A stretch of 64,000 nucleotides of DNA from Leucobacter exalbidus (GCF_017834145.1 NZ_JAFIDA010000001.1:310001-374000); one strand, 5' to 3'; positions 1-8,817 are shown, numbered from the stretch's first letter. Numbers and translations are program-made. The notes: generated from the letters alone by a model not told the origin.

Positions 1-1192
1 CGATATTGATCCGTGACTCGGCGTACAGCATCTGGTGCTTGCTATCGAGCTCGAAGAGGCGCTCAAGGATGCCGTGCTCAAGTCGACGAAGCTCCTTGTA
101 GGCGATGATGAGGAAGTTTCCTGAGCCACAGGCCGGGTCGAACACCTTGATCTCGCTGATCCGGTCCAGCAGTGCGCCGAGCTTCTTGACGCTGTCGAAT
201 CCAGCGTCAAACTGATCGCGCAGCTCGTCCATGAACAGTGGCTCAATGGTTTTGAGAATGTTTGGCACCGAGGTGTAGTGCTGGCCAAGGTCTGCGCGCT
301 TACCGGGTGTGACGATGGCCTGGAACATCGAGCCGAAAATGTCGGGGTTGATCTCGCGCCAAACCAGGTTGCCCAGCTCGATCAGCAACTGCCGTGCCGA
401 CTTGGTGAACTCTGGCACGAACTCGTCATCGGTCACGGTGAAGAGACGGCCGTTGACGTAGGGGAAGGCAGCCAGATGGTGCGGCTTGTCTTCAGCAAGC
501 TCAGTATCAAGCGCGAGGAACACGTCCCGCAAGAAGTCCGCGGCATCGGACCCATCGACTTGAGTGTGCGACCCCACAGCGTTAGTGAACTGGCTCCCGT
601 CAAAGATCTCTGTGTCCTCAGCGAAGAAGCAGAACAGCAAGCGCGTGAAGAACACATTCAGCGAGTGACGTCCGTTTGGCTGCTCAAGCAATCCGGGATT
701 CGCTGCCATCAACTCATCAAAGAGTTTGCCCATGCGCTCGGCAGCCTTGACATCAGCAATCTTCTCGGCGACGTATTGCGCCTTCTCCATGCCAGCCCAG
801 GGCAGGAAGAAAGTGTAGTGCTTGTCGATGTCGCGGATGTCAAACCCGATGGTTTCGCCGACTTGCGTGTCTATCGCGACGACCTCGTCGTAATCCGTAA
901 CGATCACGAACCGCGGGCCGTACCGCACCACCGAAGCCGAGATGCGTAGCTCTTCGAGCTCGGCCAGTGGGTCGCCGTTGGTCTCACGGAAGTAGACAAC
1001 GTTCTTCTGCGCCACTTCTCGTGATGGGTCAGCTGCGACGTTGAGCGAGGTGCCGTTCTTCAATCGGGTGACGTTGCCCTTGGGCTTTCCGTAAGCCAAC
1101 AACAAATCGAAGATGAATTCGCGGTCGTACGATTCTCGACCTGCAAGTGGGGCGACGCGTTCTTCGACGGCCTTGAGATTTAGTTTTGCCAT
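1..1192 (-). CDS. MmeI/YeeA-like DNA methyltransferase (type IIG/IIL restriction-modification), C-terminus off window
   Basis: The reading frame is open from the ATG at 1190-1192 to the window edge (397 codons), so the C-terminal half is missing from view. The N-terminus carries an EFIFDLLLAYGKPK segment typical of this family. A helical spacer region follows (FFTRLLFCFFAEDTEIF near residue 190), then the SAM-binding methylase motif I, DPACGSGNFL, at about residue 350. Such proteins fuse an N6-adenine methyltransferase to a target-recognition region, often with an N-terminal nuclease, and act as one-polypeptide restriction-modification systems. I see no clear PD-(D/E)XK motif in the visible part, so it could be a methyltransferase or BREX/DISARM-like component rather than a full restriction enzyme. 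It is transcribed away from the DUF1643 gene. Confidence 0.75.
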   Translation of the reverse strand, partial: MAKLNLKAVEERVAPLAGRESYDREFIFDLLLAYGKPKGNVTRLKNGTSLNVAADPSREVAQKNVVYFRETNGDPLAELEELRISASVVRYGPRFVIVTDYDEVVAIDTQVGETIGFDIRDIDKHYTFFLPWAGMEKAQYVAEKIADVKAAERMGKLFDELMAANPGLLEQPNGRHSLNVFFTRLLFCFFAEDTEIFDGSQFTNAVGSHTQVDGSDAADFLRDVFLALDTELAEDKPHHLAAFPYVNGRLFTVTDDEFVPEFTKSARQLLIELGNLVWREINPDIFGSMFQAIVTPGKRADLGQHYTSVPNILKTIEPLFMDELRDQFDAGFDSVKKLGALLDRISEIKVFDPACGSGNFLIIAYKELRRLEHGILERLFELDSKHQMLYAESRINI

Positions 1193-1395
1193 CGTTCTCT
1201 CGTTGATTCTTCTTGGGCGCGCCGACGCCGGCTGCGCGTCCTCGCAACCGGAATGATTCATGATCTTTCGGGTCATCTCAGATCATATCGGCGCGCTGCT
1301 GTCAGCTCCGGTATGATCTTGCGGTTCGCGTGAATCAGTAGCTACGTAGAACATAACTGTCAATCGCTGGATCGTCGTGAACGAATGGAGCACTC
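1193..1395. promoter_or_regulatory. divergent intergenic region with inverted repeat
   Basis: This 203-bp gap separates the minus-strand methyltransferase from the plus-strand DUF1643 gene, so both promoters must lie here. AGATCATA at 1280-1287 and TATGATCT at 1312-1319 form a perfect 8-bp inverted repeat with a 24-bp spacer, a possible operator. A GGAG ribosome-binding sequence lies just before the ATG at 1396. Confidence 0.35.
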
Positions 1396-1941
1396 ATGGT
1401 GATGTTCTACCCCCAGGGACACGAGGCCACCTTATGGAAGCCAGATCCTGCCGAGGCAGGGCATCGTTTTTTCCTCGGTAACGACGCTGGCTGGTCGGTC
1501 GGAAATCCGCCGCTCATCGCGCTCTGCATGAACCCGTCGTATGCCAGCGAGCAAGTCTCGGACAAGACAATTGACCGGTTGATCAAAGCGAGCATCGAAC
1601 ACCAATACAGCGGCTGGGTCATGCTCAACCTGTATCCCGAACGGGCCACAGACCCGGCGAATTTATCTGCCTACGATGCCTCGCTTTCGCAGGACAATTG
1701 TGACGCGATCGAGGAAGTGATCGCGAAGTATCAAGTCACCGAGATTCTTGGGGCCTGGGGTGGGAACCCTAAACCGACTATTCGCCAAGCAAAGCGCGAC
1801 GTACTTGCGCGGCTCAAGTCTCTCGGTGTGCAGGTTTTCAGCTTGGATCCGCTTACTGCTGACAAGAACCCGCGGCACCCTACGCCGAGGACTGGCCCAC
1901 TACCGATGCTTGGCCCAAAGGTGTACCTGCCGCTGCTGTGA
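1396..1941 (+). CDS. DUF1643 domain protein
   Basis: 181 aa. The motif ALCMNPSYASEQVSDKTIDR followed by GWVMLNLYPERATDP is the recognisable core of DUF1643, a family common in phages, plasmids and near restriction systems; its biochemical function is not established to my knowledge. The ATG at 1396 has GGAG upstream; an ATG two codons later (1402) is an alternative start. The gene stands alone on the plus strand, divergent from the methyltransferase, with convergent small genes downstream. Confidence 0.75.
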   Translation: MVMFYPQGHEATLWKPDPAEAGHRFFLGNDAGWSVGNPPLIALCMNPSYASEQVSDKTIDRLIKASIEHQYSGWVMLNLYPERATDPANLSAYDASLSQDNCDAIEEVIAKYQVTEILGAWGGNPKPTIRQAKRDVLARLKSLGVQVFSLDPLTADKNPRHPTPRTGPLPMLGPKVYLPLL

Positions 1942-1948
1942 AGTGAGC

Positions 1949-2191
1949 CTATTCGCCATCCTCGCTCAGAATCAACGGCGTGAAGCCGCCCAGCGCCGCA
2001 GGTGATGCACACGGCAGGCATAGTGTTAGCCCGAACTCCAAACACAGCAACAGCTCATCCCGGTCGTGACCGGTGTGCCAGCTACCTGTCAGCCGGTCGC
2101 GACCGGGGATTGCCCCGCAGTAAGGGATCAAATCAAGCGCCGGCCCACGCTGGTACAAGTGGTGGACAACTTCTCCGGTGACAGTACTCAT
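1949..2191 (-). CDS. small cysteine-containing protein, unknown
   Basis: 80 aa from the ATG at 2189-2191. The pattern CGAIPGRDRLTG followed by CLPC resembles small zinc-binding proteins common in actinobacterial phages and plasmids, which typically read as a CGA..GRDRLT stretch followed by a CxxC pair. No function can be assigned. The frame stays open upstream to 2575, but that extension runs through the neighbouring gene and looks like chance. It follows the zinc-ribbon gene 2232-2435 on the same strand, and its 3' end is 7 bp from the end of the convergent DUF1643 gene. Confidence 0.5.
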   Translation of the reverse strand: MSTVTGEVVHHLYQRGPALDLIPYCGAIPGRDRLTGSWHTGHDRDELLLCLEFGLTLCLPCASPAALGGFTPLILSEDGE

Positions 2192-2231
2192 GCAGCGGAT
2201 CCTGCCAGCAGCCACCGACACCCGGTTCGGC

Positions 2232-2435
2232 TCAGCGACGATCCTCAAAGGGATCCACCACGCTGTGAACGCCATGCTCGGGGCAAATGAACGCGATACG
2301 CACACCCATGCCAGCTGCGCCTGCGGCCACGTCTGGCTCACAGTCACCACCGCACTCTGGGCAGGTTCTGTACCCGTCGTTCTTGGGCACTCGGATCGAT
2401 ACTCCGTCGGGGCCCTCAAGCTCGTGGTACTCCAT
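2232..2435 (-). CDS. small zinc-ribbon protein, unknown
   Basis: 67 aa. A CPECGGDC cluster and a later CPEH pair would form one zinc ribbon, and the rest is acidic. Proteins of this form are common hypotheticals in Microbacteriaceae mobile DNA. The ATG at 2433-2435 lies only 29 bp beyond the strong hairpin that ends the upstream nuclease gene, so expression needs either read-through or a promoter overlapping the hairpin. No strong ribosome-binding site is visible. Function unknown. Confidence 0.6.
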   Translation of the reverse strand: MEYHELEGPDGVSIRVPKNDGYRTCPECGGDCEPDVAAGAAGMGVRIAFICPEHGVHSVVDPFEDRR

Positions 2436-2463
2436 GCGACCATTCTGCCCGGAGAGACGACAA

Positions 2464-2500
2464 AGGAGAACCCCCGCGGATCATCCACGGGGGTTCTCCT
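2464..2500 (-). terminator. strong hairpin terminator
   Basis: AGGAGAACCCCCG at 2464-2476 pairs with CGGGGGTTCTCCT at 2488-2500 (13 bp, about 11-nt loop). It lies 14 bp downstream of the stop of the minus-strand zinc-repeat nuclease gene. Confidence 0.75.
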
Positions 2501-2513
2501 GACGGTGCCAATG

Positions 2514-3851
2514 TCAGCTGACGTGCAACTCCTGGCGCTCAAGCGCTGCAATAAATGACAGCACGTCATCCTCAACAGTCTCCAGATCCGACACCCTGAG
2601 CAGGTGGTAGCCGTTGGCCTTTGCCCAATCGTTCTTGAGACCGTCGCTGTGCTTCACCTTCTCGAAAGCAACCTCGGCCTGTTCGACGGTGATGCTGTGG
2701 TTCCAGAACACCGGTCTGAAGTGCTGGGCCCCGTCAAACTCGATGAGCACTCTGCGCTCTGGCAAGAGGAAATCGAATCTGCGCCGGCCGGCATCTTTCC
2801 GCGTCTCGAACGCCCACTCCTGCTCGAACTCGATCCCCAGATTCTCCAACGCTTCAGCTACACGGTATTCACCCCGTGACACGCTGCATCGCTTACAGCC
2901 ACTACCTTCTTCGGCATGCCCACGAGGGTTCTGGGAGAACTTGCCATGCTTTCTGCAGATGATGATGACGTTGGTTGCTTGATTCACGTAAATGACCAAG
3001 CTGTAGTCGTAGCGATTACCGTGAGTGATCCTGGCGCGTACAATCCACTCATCAGAGGAGTGGGGGATGCCCCCGCCGCAGCGCGCGCAACCGACGCCCT
3101 TGACGTGATCCTTCGCTACCTGTCGAAAGGCTCCATGCTCACGACAGATGATCGTCACCATGGTGGTGGAGTTCACGTAGACGGTCTCGGAATAGTCGTA
3201 GAGATCTCCGTGCACCTCGCGCACTACAGCGATCCACTCTGGGGTGCTCCAGTTGTACAGACCAGCACAGCGAGCACAGGCGTGTCCGCCCAGGTGATTT
3301 CCTGCGTTCTGGGAGAACTCGCCATGCTCTGAACAGATGATCGTCACGCTGTATCCAAGGCCCTGATACATGACCTTCGAGTAGTCGTACATGTTGCCAT
3401 GAACTTCCCGCGCCCTGCTGACGAACTCATCATTACCCAGTCGCGATGCCTGGGCCATGGCGTCGACGCCACATCGTGGACACCCGTGAGTGCAATGCAG
3501 ATGAACCCACGGAGTCTGGTTGAACTCGCCATGGACCCGACAGATGATCGTCACTGGCGAATCGACGTTGATGTACACCACTTTGGAGTAGTCAAACATT
3601 TCTCCACGCACACCTCGAGCCTGGACAATCCACTCTTCAGTAGTCGGGCGGTAGAGCCCAGCACACCGAACGCAGCCCTGTCCTCGGTTCACATGATTCT
3701 GCGGTCGCTGGGTGAACTCACCGTGCACGCGGCAAATGATGATGACCTTTAACATGGATCCGAGGTACACGCTCTTCGAGTAGTCATAGAGATCACCGTG
3801 ACGTGCGATCGCCTTGGCGATCCATTCTTCCGGTGTTATGCGTCGCGCCAT
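2514..3851 (-). CDS. five-repeat zinc-finger protein with C-terminal VSR/PD-(D/E)XK-like nuclease domain
   Basis: 445 aa. Five successive repeats of about 62-68 residues each read as EEW...(H/R)GxxYDYS..VY, then IICxxHGxFxQ, then a CxRC pair, giving CxxH...CxxC treble-clef zinc sites (DUF723-like repeats). The last about 110 residues form a different domain with FDFLLPERRVLIEFDGAQHF, matching the acidic core of VSR-type and restriction-endonuclease-fold nucleases. The ATG at 3849-3851 overlaps the resolvase stop (TAATG), so the two are translationally coupled. I infer a DNA-binding nuclease encoded on mobile DNA; the target is unknown. It is followed by a strong terminator. Confidence 0.75.
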   Translation of the reverse strand: MARRITPEEWIAKAIARHGDLYDYSKSVYLGSMLKVIIICRVHGEFTQRPQNHVNRGQGCVRCAGLYRPTTEEWIVQARGVRGEMFDYSKVVYINVDSPVTIICRVHGEFNQTPWVHLHCTHGCPRCGVDAMAQASRLGNDEFVSRAREVHGNMYDYSKVMYQGLGYSVTIICSEHGEFSQNAGNHLGGHACARCAGLYNWSTPEWIAVVREVHGDLYDYSETVYVNSTTMVTIICREHGAFRQVAKDHVKGVGCARCGGGIPHSSDEWIVRARITHGNRYDYSLVIYVNQATNVIIICRKHGKFSQNPRGHAEEGSGCKRCSVSRGEYRVAEALENLGIEFEQEWAFETRKDAGRRRFDFLLPERRVLIEFDGAQHFRPVFWNHSITVEQAEVAFEKVKHSDGLKNDWAKANGYHLLRVSDLETVEDDVLSFIAALERQELHVS

Positions 3852-4411
3852 TACTGCGCACCTACCTTGAGGTAGCGGTACAGCGTTGCCGGGCTTACGC
3901 CAACGACGCGCGCAATCTTTTCCATGGAGAACCTGCGCTCGTCATAGAGCTCCTGAGCCTCCTTGATCTGCTCGTCGGTGATGCTGCGACGACGGCCGCC
4001 AACGTTCCCCTTGGCTCTGGCAGCAGCCAGTCCAGAGTGGGTGCGCTCGATCAGCAGTTCTCGCTCCATCACAGCGACAGCCGCAACGATATTGAAGATG
4101 AGCTTTCCCGCCGGCGTCGTAGTGTCGATTCCAAGGTTGAGGATCTTCAGGCCGATCCCTCGTTCCTGCAGCTCTTCCGAAAGTTTCGCCAGCTCACCAA
4201 GATGCCGGCCAAGTCGCGAGAGCTCGACAACAACCAACCGGTCACCCTGACGCAGCGTTGCAAGGCACCGATCCCACTGCGGTCGATCAGCGCCCTTCTT
4301 ACCTGATGCCTTCTCTGAGTAAATCTGGTCGCATCCAGCGGCCGTGAGTTCATCCAGTTGACGGTCAAGGATTTGATCCTTGGTACTGACGCGGGCATAC
4401 CCAATATCCAT
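3851..4411 (-). CDS. small serine recombinase (resolvase/invertase family)
   Basis: 186 aa from the ATG at 4409-4411. It has the N-terminal catalytic motif GYARVSTKDQ with the nucleophilic serine, then LSRLGR, then AVMERELLIERT along the long E-helix. A short C-terminal helix-turn-helix follows (EKIARVVGVSPATLYRYLK). The length is normal for the Tn3/Gin-type resolvase-invertase class. A frame extension to 4462 exists but the family starts at MDIGYARVS. It is co-transcribed with the zinc-repeat nuclease. Likely roles are multimer resolution or DNA inversion on the element; no neighbouring transposase is seen. Confidence 0.9.
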   Translation of the reverse strand: MDIGYARVSTKDQILDRQLDELTAAGCDQIYSEKASGKKGADRPQWDRCLATLRQGDRLVVVELSRLGRHLGELAKLSEELQERGIGLKILNLGIDTTTPAGKLIFNIVAAVAVMERELLIERTHSGLAAARAKGNVGGRRRSITDEQIKEAQELYDERRFSMEKIARVVGVSPATLYRYLKVGAQ

Positions 4412-4892
4412 GAGAGAGTCTTCTCCTCGGTAATGGACGTAATGGTCCAACTTCAAGAACAAGACAGCATGGCGGTCTTCGGGGTAATTCTCATTTTACC
4501 GGGGTTTGTGAGTAAACCCAATATGAGAGACCACCATGTGAGATATGACCTGCGGAGCTACGTCAAAACCGCTGAACGAGACGTCCAGCCGGGAGCCTCT
4601 CACATAACGCTCGATTGCGAGAGAGCCTTTTTGTGCGTCGTCAGGTCCAGTTGAACTGTGCTGAATTCCGACCGATTGCAGGACACGAAATACGAGCCAC
4701 CAAGACGCGCGGCCTCACGCAAAGAGAACTGTCAAATGTACGAAGGCGTCAGTGCTTCCGCCCACAATCCTCGTTGCTCACGGTGTGCATGCTGTGGGTC
4801 CACGGGTGTGGCCCAAACTGTCGGGACGGTGAACGACCTGTCGGGCGATTGCGAACAGACTGGGCCAGCTCCCGGTCAGTGGTATGTGGTGG
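4412..4892. other. non-coding gap upstream of resolvase; paired small hairpins
   Basis: No convincing gene. GGTAA/TTACC at 4483-4500 and GGGTTT/AAACCC at 4502-4519 form two adjacent inverted repeats 70-110 bp upstream of the resolvase start. That is where a resolvase promoter and res site would be expected. The rest, to the end of the SulP gene at 4893, shows nothing I can assign. Confidence 0.3.
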
Positions 4893-6410
4893 TCAGTGGC
4901 CGTTGCCGAGGTTCCCGGTGAGGCGACCGTGGAAGGCTGCGGCGGTGTCGTTGAGGCCTTCGATAGTGACGGTTTTGCCGCGGTTTTCGTACTTGGTGAT
5001 GATTGCGTCGAGAGCCGCGACAGTTGAGGCGTCCCATACGTGCGAGCGGCTCATGTCGATGACCACAGTCTCGGGGTCATCTGTGTATTCGAATTGGGTG
5101 GTGAGGTCGTTGCTTGAGGCAAAGAATAGCTCGCCATTCACAGCGTAGGTCGCCGTTGTGCCGCTGTCGTCGATGGTGCGGGTGACGCTGACGAAGTGCG
5201 CGACGCGGCGGGCGAACATGATCATTGCGGCGATGACTCCGAGGATGACGCCTACGGCGAGGTTGTGGGTCCAGACGGTCGCGATGACAGTGATGAGCAT
5301 GACTGCGGTTTCGCTCTTGGGCATCCGCTTGAGAGTACTCAGTCGGATGCTGTGCCAGTCGAACGTGGCGATCGCTACCAGGATCATCACTGCCACGAGG
5401 GCGGCCATGGGGATCACAGCGACGACGTCGCCGAGGGCGAGGATCAGCACGAGAAGGAACACGCCTGCAAGGAAGGTCGAGATGCGGGTGCGTGCGCCGG
5501 ATGCTTTGACGTTGATCATCGTCTGGCCGATCATCGCGCAGCCACCCATGCCTCCGAACGCGCCGGAGAGGACGTTGGCTGCTCCCTGACCTAGGGCTTC
5601 GCGGGTCTTCCGGGAGTGGGTGTCGGTGATGTCATCGACAAGCTTCGCGGTCATGAGGGATTCGAGCAGCCCGACGACGGCCATCGCGAGGGCGAAGGGC
5701 GCGATGATCTGGAGAGTTTCGAACGTGAGCGGCACGTTCGGAATGAACAGCTCGGGCAGGCTTCTCGGCAGCTCGCCCTGGTCGCCCACGTTCGGGACGT
5801 TCCAGGCGAAAACGATGACAGCGGCTGTCAGTAAGACGATCGCGACTAGGGGCGCGGGGATAACTTTCGTCAGCCGCGGCATCAGGTACATCACGAGCAG
5901 TCCGACGGCAACGAGCGGATAAACCAGCCACGGGACACCGATGAGCTGCGGGAACTGCGACGTGAAGATCAGGATTGCCAGCGCGTTCACGAATCCGACC
6001 ATCACCGAACGAGGGATAAACCGCATCAGCTTTGCGACGCCGAGCAGCGCCAGAACGATCTGGATGAGCCCGCCCAAAAGGACGGTGGCGATGAAGTAGT
6101 CCATGCCATGCTCGCGGGCGACCGGTGCGATGACGAGCGCGATAGCGCCCGTTGCGGCGGTGATCATTGCGGGGCGACCACCCAGGAACGCGATAGCGAC
6201 CGCCATGACGAACGAGGAAAACAAGCCTACGCGTGGATCTACGCCCGCGATGATCGAGAACGCGATTGCTTCCGGGATGAGCGCGAGGGCGACAACGAGG
6301 CCGGCGAGGACTTCGCGGGTTAGCAGGCGCGGGCTTCGCAGCGCCTGTATGACGGTGGGTTCGATGCGATAGCGCGATGCGGCATCACGTGTAGGGGTGA
6401 CGGCAGTCAT
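4893..6410 (-). CDS. SulP family inorganic anion transporter with STAS domain
   Basis: 505 aa. About 10-12 hydrophobic segments begin with the family signature LAGLVVALALIPEAIAFSII. A C-terminal STAS domain (from about residue 410) includes VVIDMSRSHVWDASTVAALD, carrying the usual phosphorylatable-serine region. SulP proteins move sulfate, bicarbonate or other anions across the cytoplasmic membrane; the substrate cannot be read here. It is divergent from a MerR regulator gene across a region with a perfect palindrome, a pairing seen in other actinobacteria, so it is probably regulated by that protein. It is cargo on the element. Confidence 0.9.
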   Translation of the reverse strand: MTAVTPTRDAASRYRIEPTVIQALRSPRLLTREVLAGLVVALALIPEAIAFSIIAGVDPRVGLFSSFVMAVAIAFLGGRPAMITAATGAIALVIAPVAREHGMDYFIATVLLGGLIQIVLALLGVAKLMRFIPRSVMVGFVNALAILIFTSQFPQLIGVPWLVYPLVAVGLLVMYLMPRLTKVIPAPLVAIVLLTAAVIVFAWNVPNVGDQGELPRSLPELFIPNVPLTFETLQIIAPFALAMAVVGLLESLMTAKLVDDITDTHSRKTREALGQGAANVLSGAFGGMGGCAMIGQTMINVKASGARTRISTFLAGVFLLVLILALGDVVAVIPMAALVAVMILVAIATFDWHSIRLSTLKRMPKSETAVMLITVIATVWTHNLAVGVILGVIAAMIMFARRVAHFVSVTRTIDDSGTTATYAVNGELFFASSNDLTTQFEYTDDPETVVIDMSRSHVWDASTVAALDAIITKYENRGKTVTIEGLNDTAAAFHGRLTGNLGNGH

Positions 6411-6542
6411 ATGCCCTCCGATTGTTGGGCTCTCTCGTGAGAGCGGGGATAACGAATGGGTTGCGCAGCGGCGCGCAGGCGTCGGTCAGCCCGACGCGGG
6501 AAGATAGGGGGTTCGAGCGCGAGAGCCGCGCCGACCCCGACT

Positions 6543-6557
6543 CTAACGTAACGTTAG
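6543..6557. promoter_or_regulatory. MerR operator palindrome
   Basis: CTAACGT-A-ACGTTAG is a perfect 7+1+7 inverted repeat between the divergent sulP-type gene and the MerR gene, 31 bp upstream of the MerR start. Compact dyads of this type sit between the -35 and -10 hexamers of MerR-controlled promoters. Assignment to this MerR protein is inferred from position. Confidence 0.65.
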
Positions 6558-6588
6558 TGTTGTGAGGAAATCGACAGGAGGTTCGGCT

Positions 6589-6960
6589 GTGGCCAACGAG
6601 GAAACCATGCGGATCGGTGAAGTTACCGAGCGCACGTCTCTGTCGCTGCGCACCCTTCGACACTGGGAGGATGCGGGTCTTGTGTCACCGTCCGCGCGCA
6701 CAGAAGGCAACTTCCGGCTCTACACCGAAACGGACGTCGAGCGGCTGTTGATCATTCGACGGATGAAACCGCTCGGGTACACACTCGATGAAATGCGCGA
6801 GCTGCTGGACGTCGTCGACGCGCTGGCCGTCACCCCTGACGATGCCTTGCTGCGTGCGCGCCTCAATGAAGTCCGTGAGGGTGCTGCGCTACGCCGCGAG
6901 AAGCTCACTGAGCATCTCGCTATGGCCGACGAGTTCGTGGGGTTGCTCGCCCGTCTGTAG
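6589..6960 (+). CDS. MerR family transcriptional regulator
   Basis: 123 aa using the GTG at 6589, which has AGGAGG at 6576-6581 at ideal spacing; an upstream in-frame GTG at 6562 lacks this. The N-terminus is a winged helix-turn-helix of MerR type (MRIGEVTERTSLSLRTLRHW, then GLVSPSARTEGNFRLYTETD), followed by a dimerisation helix. There is no cysteine set for metal sensing and almost no effector domain, so the signal is unknown. It is divergent from the SulP transporter and probably controls both genes through the palindrome at 6543-6557. Confidence 0.9.
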   Translation: MANEETMRIGEVTERTSLSLRTLRHWEDAGLVSPSARTEGNFRLYTETDVERLLIIRRMKPLGYTLDEMRELLDVVDALAVTPDDALLRARLNEVREGAALRREKLTEHLAMADEFVGLLARL

Positions 6961-7328
6961 TTCGGGAGAGCGACGCTCGACATGTCGGTTGTTTGCGCCC
7001 GTGGAGCGAGTGTCTTGATGCGCATGGGACAGCTGGCAGTCGATTTACGCCCCATGATGATCGCGTTGGGCACAAGAGCGTTGAGGACTTCGGACAGAAG
7101 CTGCCCCGCCTTTGGACACTGACAACAAGCCCTACCAGTGCCACGATGAGGCTCCGTTCAATAAACAGGTTCAGTTATTGGCTTCAACTCAACACTGTTT
7201 ATAGAACGGGTTGTTGAACGGTCGGTACGCGACTTCTGATGATCTGACGGAATTCAGTCCGTGCTCGGATAGGCGACCGATTGTTGAACGCTCTGCGACC
7301 TGTCCTGGATGCGCCTTAAGGTGATGAC
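6961..7328. other. non-coding gap with long imperfect inverted repeat
   Basis: No gene seen. CCGTTCAATAAACAG (7154-7168) and CTGTTTATAGAACGG (7195-7209) are inverted copies matching at 14 of 15 positions. Further TTGTTGAACG copies at 7211-7220 and about 7274-7283 extend the pattern. It could be an operator, a recombinase site or a remnant transposon end. The following gene begins at 7329 with AAGGTG upstream. Confidence 0.4.
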
Positions 7329-8483
7329 ATGACATCTGCTGTGCCCACGTGGCTTCCCGAACGACACCTCGGGGTGATCGCGACGCTTGCGCATGCCGAC
7401 GAACTTATTGCTCAGATCGGTGAACTGCTGTTTTCGTATCTTCGTGGTGAAGATGTCATCCGGATCCGTGAAGTTCCCAACGGAGCCATGAGCGACGCGG
7501 TCGTCGAGAGGCTTGCTCCCATCCCGCGAAAGCTCCCACTGTTGGTAGCCGACGCCTTCGTCACTCTGCGTGCCGCTCTCGAGCACACCCTGTTTGCTGA
7601 AGCCGAGTTTCTCAACGGTGAGCCACTTAGCGAAGACGCTGCTCGGTCGATAGAAATGCCGGCAAGCCTGAAACACAACGACTACGTCGAATGGGTGAAG
7701 AAGCGGAAGCGGAAGACGCCCGACTCGCTGGCGGCCGGTAGTGAACTCTTGCGTCGCGTGGAGGGTCTACAGCCGTTCCACCGCAACATCCGACCTGACT
7801 TGCACCCGCTTGCACGCTTGGCGCTGCACACGAATAGATCGAAGCATCGGACGCCTGCGACAATTGCGGTCCGGCTCGTAACTATCGTTCGGGACGACGA
7901 GGTGGTGCGCTCAATCAACGACGTGGAGCTACGCCCCGAACTTCCACTGCACGTTGGTGAGGTCATCGCGCAAACGCCGTTGGGCCAACGCGTACCTGCC
8001 GATCTCTGGCCGGCGCTTGGGATCAACCGGCCAGATACCGACGAATGGCCGATTATGATGCACGAGCTGGATGAGATCTCGAGCTGGGTGCGCCAACAAG
8101 CAATACCACGACTGATCACTGGTGGGGGAGCCTCTGCTGAGGAACTCCCGACTCACTATGAGATCAGTACCGGTCACGACGACGAGTCCCTAGCTATAGC
8201 TAGGGGGTCGACGCTCACTGCTGCCCAGCGAAACAAGAATCAGATGGGGGCTGCCGTTGTGCGTAGTAACCTTGTCGATCTCTTGCTGCCACAGGCGACG
8301 GGGTTGACTATCGAAGGAATTACCGCCTGGCTTGCCCAAGTGGAAGACGTAGACGTCATCGATATGATCACGCAACTGAAGGCGAGTCTTTCCCAGGAGC
8401 CCGGTGGAACCGAAGCGGCAGAGATGCTCCTCAACGAACTCGGCAATAGGGCCCTTCAATTCATGAGCGACCAGCCTCAATAG
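7329..8483 (+). CDS. hypothetical protein, 384 aa
   Basis: I do not recognise this protein. It is soluble and mainly helical, with no membrane segment, no zinc motif and no Walker motif. Residues about 60-100 (LLVADAFVTLRAALEHTLFA) form a hydrophobic helix. The centre holds a basic stretch (KKRKRKTP) and HPLARLALHTNRSKHRTP, with a glycine-rich linker near residue 262. The ATG at 7329 follows an AAGG-containing ribosome-binding site. It is a single gene between the MerR/SulP pair and the transfer module. Codon usage and length support a real gene, but no function can be given. Confidence 0.7.
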   Translation: MTSAVPTWLPERHLGVIATLAHADELIAQIGELLFSYLRGEDVIRIREVPNGAMSDAVVERLAPIPRKLPLLVADAFVTLRAALEHTLFAEAEFLNGEPLSEDAARSIEMPASLKHNDYVEWVKKRKRKTPDSLAAGSELLRRVEGLQPFHRNIRPDLHPLARLALHTNRSKHRTPATIAVRLVTIVRDDEVVRSINDVELRPELPLHVGEVIAQTPLGQRVPADLWPALGINRPDTDEWPIMMHELDEISSWVRQQAIPRLITGGGASAEELPTHYEISTGHDDESLAIARGSTLTAAQRNKNQMGAAVVRSNLVDLLLPQATGLTIEGITAWLAQVEDVDVIDMITQLKASLSQEPGGTEAAEMLLNELGNRALQFMSDQPQ

Positions 8484-8616
8484 GCTCTCTGGTTGGGGAC
8501 AGACGATCCGACATGTAATCGCGGCGGATGCTACTGATAACCCTTTGCCAGATTGTGCAGCACAGCTGCTCCGGGAATCCCTCGAGAATAAGATCCACCA
8601 CCTTGAGGAGTCCGTC

Positions 8617-8817
8617 ATGAGCACTGCCACCGTCGCTATTGTCCAGTTATCACTGTTCGATCTGGACGTCGCTTACACCGAGGCGGACCGCATCGCTGAT
8701 CGCCAGCTCTGCCGGGGCTACCTCAATCAGTGGGCCAGCTCCTTCAAATCAGAGCCAGCCGTCACTGAGATCTGCACCGCTGACTTCAAAGCGGCAGCCG
8801 CGCGGCTTGCGCTGTAG
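8617..8817 (+). CDS. small hypothetical protein, 66 aa
   Basis: The ATG at 8617 has GAGGAG six bases upstream, which favours it over the in-frame start at 8545. The product begins MSTATVAIVQLSLFDLDVAY and has no recognised domain. It ends 23 bp before a hairpin terminator shared with the convergent gene at 8890. Unknown function; probably real because of the strong ribosome-binding site and terminator. Confidence 0.5.
   Translation: MSTATVAIVQLSLFDLDVAYTEADRIADRQLCRGYLNQWASSFKSEPAVTEICTADFKAAAARLAL

Noticed and set aside
1949..2575. 208-codon minus-strand gene
   Set aside because: The upstream two-thirds overlaps the zinc-ribbon gene and the terminator; only the 80-codon 3' part looks protein-like.
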